A stretch of 19,993 bases of DNA from UBA1740 sp045587025 (GTDB lineage: Bacteria; Bacillota; Clostridia; Oscillospirales; CAG-272), in the NCBI GenBank assembly GCA_045587025.1, contig JAZNBK010000026.1:1-19993 (forward strand), read 5' to 3'. Of the stretch, positions 1-6,604 are shown one piece after another. Both the position numbers and the translations under genes were made by a program. Positions within the stretch are counted from its first letter, which is position 1; each line of letters begins with the position of its first letter. The notes under the pieces were generated by a model. That model had not been told where the DNA came from, made no database searches, and was given only the letters and a program-made list of their open reading frames with translations.

Positions 1-1
1 C

Positions 2-2818
2 GACGATATTATTCAAGCGGTGCGCGCAAGTATGAGCGCCTCACAAACGATGTTGGGCGACGTGCAGTACGACATTTTCTCGGATGACGGTAAGAAGGTC
101 GGCGAGGGACTTTCAAAGATAATGAAGCCGATTACGCTTAAAGGCGACGCAGTAAAGATTAGCTTTAACGAGTATCTTATGCATTGGCGCAACGTAGATA
201 GTATGACGCTTGAAGAACGGACAGAGGGGAAAATCCCAAATAAGTCTATATTTGGCGAAAATGAGAATAGAAGCGAAGCAGTAACTGCCGAGCAGTCGCG
301 CAAGAGAATTGATGAGATAGAAAAGGTTCATCCCGATTTTAAGAAGATTGCCGAGAAAGTATGGGCATACACAAAAAACCTCAATCATATGCGTGTCGAA
401 GCAGGACTTATCTCTGCGGACAGCGAAGCATATATGAATGAGCTCTATCCGCATTACGTTCCCGCATATAGAGATACACAAGGCGGTGGAATAGCGGCAA
501 TTAAAGGAAAGCGCAACATTGCAATATCGAGCACCGTAAAAAAAGCAAAAGGAAGCGGACTTGATATTCTTGACGTTGGAGATTCTATTGCTGCGCAGAC
601 GCAGGAAATGATACGTGCAGGCAGAATCAATCAGCTTTTCCAAGAAATGTATAATATAGCAGAGAGCGGTGTAGGTACGGAATACGTGGACATTGTTTCG
701 CATGAAAAAGTAAGTCGAGATCAGGTAGCATCCGACTTGACAGGCGAGCAGATTTCGGAAAGCATAGAACTACGCCCTAAAAACAATCAGATCACAGGAT
801 TTGTGGACGGCAAAAAGGTGACGCTCCAAGTATCTGACAAGATATTTATAGCGTTCGAGAATATGAGCAAGCCCACAATAGACCCGACCAGCGCATTAGG
901 ACAAGGGGCAAAGAAGCTGAACGACTTCTACAAAAAATTGCTCACGTCCTGGAGCCCCATATTTACGATCCGAAACTCGATAAGAGACTTTCAAGATGCA
1001 GGGCTTAACACAAAGCACCCTGTGTTGTTCTACAAAAATTTTGCGAAAGCTTACAAGCTTATGTTTGAGAATAGCGAGCAATGGCAGTTATACAGAGCTT
1101 ACGGCGGATACAGCGCATCTATATTCGGGCCCGAGGGCTTCAGCGCAAACGTAGACAGCCGTGGCTTTGAAGCTATGGCGAAGATTTTTGAATCAGATGC
1201 CGTTACCGTAAAGACTGTATATGAAACAGCAAAGCGAAGCGGAAAGAATATTTTTGTCGGAATCAATAATGTAAATGCTTTTGTTGAACAGGCGACACGA
1301 TTTGCTGAATTTCTTGCATCTGTTGAAGCGGGCGACTCTATACCGACTGCAATCAACAATGCGGCAGAGGTAACTACCAACTTCGGCAGACGAGGACGAT
1401 TGACAAAGAAGCTTAATGCGACTGTTATGCCTTTTCTTAATCCCGCTATACAGGGATTTGACAAGGTATTCCGCAACGTCGGCGACGCTTTCAAGGCGGG
1501 TAACGGAACGGCGGTAGCAAAAGCGTTCGCTACACTTTTTGGAAAAGCGGCGGTAATCGGTCTTGCACCTATGCTTGTCAATATGCTTTTGTACGGAGAT
1601 GACGAGGAATACGAAAAGCTCCGTGAGACAGACAAGGAAAACAACTTCTTAATAAAAGTCGGCGATACGTTTATAAAGATACCGAGAGGTCGTGTAGCAA
1701 GTATTATAGGCGGAGCTCTTAACAGAACTATGAAGATTGCAGGGGGCGAGGACCCCGACGTGAAGGATTATTTATCCAACGTTTTAAATCAGGTAACCCC
1801 TGTGCAGAACCTTACACGTACAATAGCTTCCCCTTTCTTTGACGTAAAGAATAATCTGACGTGGTACGGTACAGCTATCGAGGGCAGGGAATTTGAGAAC
1901 ACTGCACCTAAGGATAGATACGACGAAAATACAAGCAGCATAGCCATAGCGATAGGCAAGGGTATTAACTATTCGCCCAAGAAGATTCACTATCTGCTCG
2001 ATCAGTATTCGGGTGTTATCGGGGATTTCGTTCTTCCCATGACGACCAATAAGGCGGAAAAGGATTTTCTAAGCGCAAATTTCACGATAGACCCCGCTAC
2101 CTCGAACAAGCTCTCGACGAATTTCTATAAAATGTACGACAAAGCGCAATATGCCAAGACCGCAGGTGATGATACTGCCGCATATCAGGTAAGGTATCTC
2201 AATAAGGTCAAAAAGGCAATAAGCGAAATGTACGACGAAAAGAGCGACATACAGAACAGCAACCTTTCGGGCGCAGAGAAGCTTCAGCAAACCCGTGTAG
2301 TGCAAATCCTGATCAACGAAGCGTATAAAACTGCGATGACCGATTTTGAGGTGTTTACGAAAGCTATTGAAGCTACTGCCGGGATAGATGACGAAGATCT
2401 TCGCTATACGGAAGCTATAAGAATTGTGTACGGCTCGGAGCGTGCGCTTTTGGAATACAACGGTACGGTATATGAAAAGTGTCAAACGCTTAATCTTGCG
2501 GGAATAGATTACGATAGCTTGTACTACTACTATTTTTCGACGAAGGATTTAGAGAGCGACAAGGACAAAAACGGCAACACGATAAGCGGTAGCAAGCGCA
2601 AAAAGGTCATAGCCGAGATAAACAAGCTGAAGCTGAAAACAGAGCAGAAGCTAATTCTCCTCGCATCAAAGGGATATTCTCTTTCTGATGCAGAGAAAAA
2701 GCGAGTGCTCAAATACATTATGGGACTCAAAATTAGCAAGGAACAGAAGTCAGCGCTCGCCGAGCAATGCGGATTTGAGGTCAAAAACGGCAGAATCATA
2801 ATGAAATCGGCGTCGTAA
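2..2818 (+). CDS. Large polyvalent phage protein, C-terminal part with LPD38-like domain (5' end outside window)
   Basis: The frame is open from base 2, so this is the 3' end of a longer gene; the GTG at position 20 is only the first possible start codon in the window. About 932 residues are visible. Counting from that GTG, residues around 300-350 contain SWSPIFTIRNSIRDFQDAGL, and around 450-485 the pattern TTNFGRRG...MPFLNPAIQGF. Both resemble the LPD38 region found at the C-terminus of giant polyvalent proteins of phages and conjugative elements. A hydrophobic stretch (AVIGLAPMLVNMLLYG, about 511-526) follows. The tail (about 855-932) is Lys/Glu-rich and helical with two similar helix-turn units. 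Members of this group are thought to be packaged in virions and delivered with the DNA; that role is inference here. It lies directly upstream of the capsid block, the usual place for a MuF-like or polyvalent gene. No catalytic motif is recognisable in the visible part. Confidence 0.8.
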   Translation, partial: DDIIQAVRASMSASQTMLGDVQYDIFSDDGKKVGEGLSKIMKPITLKGDAVKISFNEYLMHWRNVDSMTLEERTEGKIPNKSIFGENENRSEAVTAEQSRKRIDEIEKVHPDFKKIAEKVWAYTKNLNHMRVEAGLISADSEAYMNELYPHYVPAYRDTQGGGIAAIKGKRNIAISSTVKKAKGSGLDILDVGDSIAAQTQEMIRAGRINQLFQEMYNIAESGVGTEYVDIVSHEKVSRDQVASDLTGEQISESIELRPKNNQITGFVDGKKVTLQVSDKIFIAFENMSKPTIDPTSALGQGAKKLNDFYKKLLTSWSPIFTIRNSIRDFQDAGLNTKHPVLFYKNFAKAYKLMFENSEQWQLYRAYGGYSASIFGPEGFSANVDSRGFEAMAKIFESDAVTVKTVYETAKRSGKNIFVGINNVNAFVEQATRFAEFLASVEAGDSIPTAINNAAEVTTNFGRRGRLTKKLNATVMPFLNPAIQGFDKVFRNVGDAFKAGNGTAVAKAFATLFGKAAVIGLAPMLVNMLLYGDDEEYEKLRETDKENNFLIKVGDTFIKIPRGRVASIIGGALNRTMKIAGGEDPDVKDYLSNVLNQVTPVQNLTRTIASPFFDVKNNLTWYGTAIEGREFENTAPKDRYDENTSSIAIAIGKGINYSPKKIHYLLDQYSGVIGDFVLPMTTNKAEKDFLSANFTIDPATSNKLSTNFYKMYDKAQYAKTAGDDTAAYQVRYLNKVKKAISEMYDEKSDIQNSNLSGAEKLQQTRVVQILINEAYKTAMTDFEVFTKAIEATAGIDDEDLRYTEAIRIVYGSERALLEYNGTVYEKCQTLNLAGIDYDSLYYYYFSTKDLESDKDKNGNTISGSKRKKVIAEINKLKLKTEQKLILLASKGYSLSDAEKKRVLKYIMGLKISKEQKSALAEQCGFEVKNGRIIMKSAS

Positions 2819-2847
2819 TGCTCAAAAAAGCGCAAAAAAACAAAAGT

Positions 2848-2882
2848 TTGCGACAATTTCAAGTAACTTTTGTGGTATGATG
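2848..2882 (+). promoter_or_regulatory. Promoter-like element, copy A (extended -10, TGGTATGAT)
   Basis: This 35-bp block starts with TTGCGACAATTT, continues with AGTAACTTTT and ends with an extended -10 (TGG then TATGAT, 2876-2881). The same block recurs at 17761-17795 with 30 of 35 bases identical and the same internal spacing. No good -35 box lies 17 bp upstream of the -10, so the extended TGn motif or a bound activator would have to compensate. It lies about 18 bp before the start of the 54-aa zinc-ribbon gene and just after the polyvalent gene, so it probably drives that short unit. Confidence 0.55.
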
Positions 2883-2899
2883 TACATAGAGGTGATGAA

Positions 2900-3064
2900 A
2901 TGCTTAAAATAACCCCTACGTCAACAAAAGAAATAACGAAGCTCGTTTGTCCAAAATGTAATGAAAGAGTCCCTCGAATAGGACTGACAAAGGACAGTAA
3001 AATTGAGGGACTGACTTTCAAATGTAAGCGGTGCAGCGAGATTTTCTCGGTCAAAACCGAATGA
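2900..3064 (+). CDS. Small zinc-ribbon protein, cysteine-rich KTR-like (54 aa)
   Basis: The protein carries two CxxC knuckles, CPKC (residues 17-20) and CKRC (42-45), separated by about 21 residues including RIGLTKDSKIEGLTFK. This resembles the cysteine-rich KTR family of small zinc-ribbon proteins common in Firmicute phages and mobile elements. The ATG at 2900 is chosen over an upstream in-frame TTG at 2870 because AGAGGTGATG lies at the right distance before it, and because the TTG falls inside the promoter-like element. The gene has its own promoter-like element upstream and a strong hairpin terminator downstream, so it may be transcribed alone between the polyvalent gene and the capsid operon. 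The four cysteines probably bind zinc. A nucleic-acid or regulatory role is possible but not shown. Confidence 0.75.
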   Translation: MLKITPTSTKEITKLVCPKCNERVPRIGLTKDSKIEGLTFKCKRCSEIFSVKTE

Positions 3065-3103
3065 ACCTGAATAAATATACAGAGCGCCATACGCCACAGA
3101 GCG

Positions 3104-3147
3104 AGAGCCATATTTACCCAAGCGGGTAGGTGTGGCTCTTTTTTTCT
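3104..3147 (+). terminator. Strong intrinsic terminator before the capsid block
   Basis: The arms 3104-3119 and 3124-3139 form an uninterrupted 16-bp stem (AGAGCCATATTTACCC against GGGTAGGTGTGGCTCT, three G-U pairs) with an AAGC loop, followed by a run of seven T and more T-rich DNA. It ends the zinc-ribbon unit. Capsid genes begin 29 bp later with no evident promoter between, so read-through or antitermination is implied if the late genes are one transcript. Confidence 0.85.
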
Positions 3148-3175
3148 TTAAATTTCAAAAAGGAGGTAACAAACT

Positions 3176-3307
3176 ATGAAGCAGAAGGGAAATCCGTACG
3201 CAACCAACGCGGGCGGCGTTATTAAAGCCCCTAAGAAGCCCGCAAAAAATTCCCCCAAAGCGACCGTAGTGAAGGGCGACGACCTTCGTAACGGTACCAA
3301 GAAGTAA
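3176..3307 (+). CDS. Small basic protein of the head module (43 aa)
   Basis: A short ORF begins with MKQKGNPYATNAGGVIKAP and is rich in Lys, Asn and Pro. It is preceded by a perfect AAGGAGG eight bases before the ATG, which is the main reason for calling it. It sits 18 bp before the scaffold gene and is the first gene after the terminator. No domain is recognisable. Position and composition would fit a minor head or assembly protein, but that is inference. Confidence 0.65.
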   Translation: MKQKGNPYATNAGGVIKAPKKPAKNSPKATVVKGDDLRNGTKK

Positions 3308-3325
3308 AAAACAGGAGAAAACAAA

Positions 3326-4198
3326 ATGAATGAAAATACCACTATTGAAAACGAAGTGCTCGACGACGAAATAGGCGAAAATCTTGACGACGTGGAACTC
3401 GAGGAAGATGACGCGGAAGCGGTAGAAGACACCTCTGAAGCAGAATCAGATGAGGATGGGGACTTCGAATACGACGAAGAAGGCAATATCGTTATTCCCG
3501 AGGACGAGGAAAATGAAGAAGCCGATGAAGGTGATGAGGAACCCGAAGCCGAGAACGCCGAAAAAGGCGAGGACTCAAAGTCAGACGAAGCAAAGGCGCC
3601 CGAAAATACCGAGCAGAAAGAAATCAGCAATATTAAGGCAGAGCTTGAAAAATTTAAAGCGCAGAGTAGAGAAACACTCGAGAAGCTCGGTGTAAAGATA
3701 GATGATGACGACGTTCTTGGCGGTCTTATACGCCTTGCGGCAGAGGCAGAGGATACCACCCCCGAGGAGTATCTGAAGCAGAAGGAAGAGAAAGAGAAGC
3801 TCGAAGCTGCAAAGAAAATAGTAGAGCAGCAGCAGGGCGAGGCGATCCGAAAGGCAGACCTTGAGGAGCTGCACCGTCTGTTTCCCGAGACAAGCGGATA
3901 TACGGACATATCGCAGATTCCCAATTTCAAGCGTTTTGGAGAGCTTCGTGTGATGGGGCTTCCCGCAAGCGAAGCGTATAGTGCGAGTCACACTAATGCG
4001 ATACGCGAAAATGCGGCTGCAGGAGCAAAAAGGCAGTCGCTCGCCGGCACGAAAAATCATCTTCAGACAGCCATTCCGAAAGGGGCGAAGGATACAAGTA
4101 TCATAATGCCAAAGAAGACACTTTCGGAGTGGAGAGAATTATTCCCCGGCAAGAGCGATAAGGACATTATCTCTCTTTACAAAAAAACACTGAATTAA
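3326..4198 (+). CDS. Capsid scaffold protein (290 aa)
   Basis: The N-terminal ~95 residues are extremely Asp/Glu-rich. They are followed by a charged helical, probably coiled-coil, section (about 95-180, KAELEKFKAQSRETLEKLG and EEYLKQKEEKEKLEAAKK), then a less charged region and a compact C-terminus (PKKTLSEWRELFPGKSDKD). Acidic N-terminus, coiled coil and short basic C-terminal tail are typical of phage scaffolds that interact with the coat protein through the C-terminus. The ribosome binding site is AGGAGA. Order (scaffold, decoration, major capsid) supports the call. No protease domain is visible, so it is a scaffold without a fused maturation protease. Confidence 0.85.
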   Translation: MNENTTIENEVLDDEIGENLDDVELEEDDAEAVEDTSEAESDEDGDFEYDEEGNIVIPEDEENEEADEGDEEPEAENAEKGEDSKSDEAKAPENTEQKEISNIKAELEKFKAQSRETLEKLGVKIDDDDVLGGLIRLAAEAEDTTPEEYLKQKEEKEKLEAAKKIVEQQQGEAIRKADLEELHRLFPETSGYTDISQIPNFKRFGELRVMGLPASEAYSASHTNAIRENAAAGAKRQSLAGTKNHLQTAIPKGAKDTSIIMPKKTLSEWRELFPGKSDKDIISLYKKTLN

Positions 4199-4216
4199 GA
4201 AAGGAAAACAAATAAA

Positions 4217-4609
4217 ATGTTTGAACTCATCAGAATTGAAAACGCCCGTCTCAACGTTCCCGAGCCGGTAAGCTACGAAACGTCCGAGGCGGAAATATCT
4301 ATCGGTCAGGCGCTTGTTCTTGCCGATGGTAAACTCGCTATATGCGAGACCGGTAAGCCCCAGTTTATTGCAATGAGCGCAAAGAAAGAAAACGGCCTTG
4401 TAGCCGTATGCAGAGTAGAATCCAATCAGCTTTACGAGGTGCCTGTATCTGCGGAGCCCGCGGCCCTTACGGACCTTGAGGTTGGCGAAAAGGTTGCCCT
4501 TGCAGAAGATGGCTTGCAGGTAACGGCAGACACCGAAAATGGCGTCGCAGAAATAGTAAATCTCAACGGCGCGAAAGCAAGCGGCGACAAGATCGTCGTA
4601 AGATTTTAA
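4217..4609 (+). CDS. Head decoration / capsid stabilising protein (130 aa)
   Basis: A compact, beta-rich protein starting MFELIRIENARLNVPEP and ending NGAKASGDKIVVRF. It lies between scaffold and major capsid protein, where Clostridia podovirus-like phages usually encode a trimeric decoration protein. Short alternating hydrophobic strands with Gly/Asp turns (LEVGEKVALAEDGLQV) fit the small beta-barrel or beta-tulip fold of such proteins. Start ATG has AAAGGAAAA upstream, and there are 17 bp before the capsid gene. Function comes from gene order plus recognition of the general sequence type, not from a catalytic motif. Confidence 0.75.
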   Translation: MFELIRIENARLNVPEPVSYETSEAEISIGQALVLADGKLAICETGKPQFIAMSAKKENGLVAVCRVESNQLYEVPVSAEPAALTDLEVGEKVALAEDGLQVTADTENGVAEIVNLNGAKASGDKIVVRF

Positions 4610-4626
4610 TAAGGAGGAATAGTAAA

Positions 4627-5676
4627 ATGGCTAAATTTCAGTATAGCGCCGTGTCGGGACAGAACGATCCCTTTTTCGGCAAATTCGAACAACCTATAAA
4701 GGCGCTTATCGAGGAGGAATCAGATAAGTGTTTGAAGGAAAAAAATATTCTCGACCTTCTCTTCAACGTCGAGAAGTCAAACCGTTACGCAGAAACCGTA
4801 ATGGGCGAATCCGATTTCGACACCTTTATGTCGAAGGAGGAGGGGGCAGGTGCAGAGAACGATTCCGTAGGTAAGACCTATGATAAGACCATCGAGCATA
4901 TCGAGTTCGCGAAGGAGTTCACCATCACTCGTAAGATGGCTGACGACGCGAAGTTCGGTATCGGCGCGAATATCAAGTCCAAGCCCAAGAAGTTCACTCG
5001 TTCCTACTACAAGACTCGTATCAAGCTTGCGGCGCAGGCGCTTATCAACGGCACGGTTGACTCTATGCTTTACAATAGAGCGAGAGTGGATCTCACCACC
5101 GCAGACAAGCTTCCCCTTTTCCACAACAAGCATAAGTATGCTACGGACAAGATGAAGGGCAAGACTCAGACAAACTACTTCTACGGAGATATTTCCTCGT
5201 CCGAGGTAGTATTTGAGAAGACGCTTAACAAGCTCGCAAACAAGGTGCGCAATTTCAAGGATGAAAACGGCGAAACAATGGGCTACGTAGCCGACATTCT
5301 TATCATCCCCTGTAATCGTCCCGAGCTTGAGATGATGGCAAAGAGAGTTTGTGGCTCCGAAAGAACCACCGGATCGTCAAACAACGACATCAACACCCAG
5401 TACGGCAACTGGACTCTTGTAGTGCTCGACGGCTGGGAAACCGAGCGCGACGAGATTATGGTTATGTCGAGCGAAGCGAACGAGAATCTTCTCGCAAATA
5501 TGTTCTTCAACCGCGTTAACCTCGATATTACCTACGGCGTAGATCCTCACACAAGAAATATGTTCTGGAACGGCTACTGCCGCTTCGGTATCGGCTTTAC
5601 TACATGGAAGCATATGGCGAGAGCCGTAAATTCCGATGCTTCGGTAGAGAATGCGACAGATCTCGCTACGGCGTAA
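4627..5676 (+). CDS. Major capsid protein, HK97 fold (349 aa)
   Basis: Length, position after scaffold and decoration genes, and composition fit a HK97-fold coat protein. Visible features are an N-terminal helical arm (IKALIEEESDKCLKEKNILD), an E-loop-like acidic segment (about 60-85), a spine-helix-like section (TRSYYKTRIKLAAQALING, about 125-145), a PLFHNKHKYATDKMKGK segment resembling Mu gpT-like capsid proteins, and a beta-rich axial domain (ADILIIPCNRPELEMMAKRV). An excellent AAGGAGG precedes the ATG, in line with the highest expression in the operon. The next gene begins 15 bp after the stop. Confidence 0.88.
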   Translation: MAKFQYSAVSGQNDPFFGKFEQPIKALIEEESDKCLKEKNILDLLFNVEKSNRYAETVMGESDFDTFMSKEEGAGAENDSVGKTYDKTIEHIEFAKEFTITRKMADDAKFGIGANIKSKPKKFTRSYYKTRIKLAAQALINGTVDSMLYNRARVDLTTADKLPLFHNKHKYATDKMKGKTQTNYFYGDISSSEVVFEKTLNKLANKVRNFKDENGETMGYVADILIIPCNRPELEMMAKRVCGSERTTGSSNNDINTQYGNWTLVVLDGWETERDEIMVMSSEANENLLANMFFNRVNLDITYGVDPHTRNMFWNGYCRFGIGFTTWKHMARAVNSDASVENATDLATA

Positions 5677-5691
5677 TTGACGGAGGGCATA

Positions 5692-6600
5692 ATGACCGTT
5701 TGTGAAGTTTACAAACAGGTCGCAGAGCTGGGGTTTGAGGATAATCTCGAAGATGATAACAGTTTTTATTCGGCGCTCAATAGAGCTTTATTGCAGGTCA
5801 ACGCCATAAGACCTGCGATAAGGTCTCTTATAATACATCACGCGCCAATGAAAAATGAGATTGACTCTTCTTTTGAACCGATCGAGGTGTCAGAGGAGCT
5901 TTGCTTTGTGGCCTCAAACGCAAAAGCATATTACTTTGAAGCAGACGGTAACGGTACCCTTTATATTGAAACGAAAAGAGCTCCGAGCGAGTCGTGGGAG
6001 GTCGTCAAAGAAGTGACGCTCGACGCTTCTCGGAGCTTTGTTAAATACAAGGGGCTAATAAAAGACGCTGACGGATATTTATCAGGAGAGGTAAGATTTC
6101 GTTTTACAGGAGAGAACCTCTATTTTATAAAAAACGTCGCTCTTTACCGTTACACTTATAGCGATAAGATTGCAGATGTTCCGACATACGAGCCGTACGT
6201 ACGATACGACGTATCAAAGATAGCCGACGACTTTTTCGGTTTTGCTTCGCCGCCTATCAAAGAAGGCAAAGAACTCCAACGGCTAAATCAGGAATATGAT
6301 ACGGAAGGAAACGTGATTTTGCTTCCGTACAATGAAAAAGGAATATACAAGATTTTATATAAGCATAAGCCGTCTTTTGCCGAAATGCTCACAAAAGCCG
6401 ACAAAGATAATACTGAAATAGATCTTGACGGCGAGGACCTTTGCTCCTTGCTACCTGAGCTTGTCGCTTCTTATATATGGCTTGAGGATAATGCGGAAAG
6501 ATCTGTGCGATACTATAACCTTTTTCAAGCCCGTGCGGCAGAAATAAAGAACGCAGTTTCAAATGCTGCGCCCGTAATGATGAAGCAGAACGGATGGTGA
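5692..6600 (+). CDS. Head-tail adaptor protein with inserted beta domain (302 aa)
   Basis: The N-terminus (TVCEVYKQVAELGFEDNLEDD...ALLQVNAIRPAIRSL) and C-terminus (LLPELVASYIWLEDNAERSV then YYNLFQARAAEIK) form the helical core expected of connector/adaptor proteins of short-tailed phages (T7 gp11 or P22 gp4 position). Between them, about residues 60-165, is a beta-rich segment (NGTLYIETKRAPSESWEVVK, VRFRFTGENLYFIKNVALY) that looks like an inserted jelly-roll or discoidin-like domain. The ATG at 5692 is chosen over the TTG at 5677, which touches the capsid stop codon, because GGAGGG lies seven bases before the ATG. Lying between capsid and nozzle genes supports the assignment. Confidence 0.7.
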   Translation: MTVCEVYKQVAELGFEDNLEDDNSFYSALNRALLQVNAIRPAIRSLIIHHAPMKNEIDSSFEPIEVSEELCFVASNAKAYYFEADGNGTLYIETKRAPSESWEVVKEVTLDASRSFVKYKGLIKDADGYLSGEVRFRFTGENLYFIKNVALYRYTYSDKIADVPTYEPYVRYDVSKIADDFFGFASPPIKEGKELQRLNQEYDTEGNVILLPYNEKGIYKILYKHKPSFAEMLTKADKDNTEIDLDGEDLCSLLPELVASYIWLEDNAERSVRYYNLFQARAAEIKNAVSNAAPVMMKQNGW

Positions 6601-6604
6601 TAAT

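Noticed and set aside
3450..3695. 81-aa Lys/Arg/Pro-rich ORF in another frame of the scaffold gene
   Set aside because: A frame-shifted reading of acidic repeats; no ribosome binding site and extreme composition.
3148..3930. 260-aa Ser/Phe-rich ORF on the minus strand opposite the scaffold gene
   Set aside because: It mirrors the Asp/Glu-rich codons of the scaffold (GAA/GAC giving TTC/GTC), has no ribosome binding site, and the composition is artefactual.
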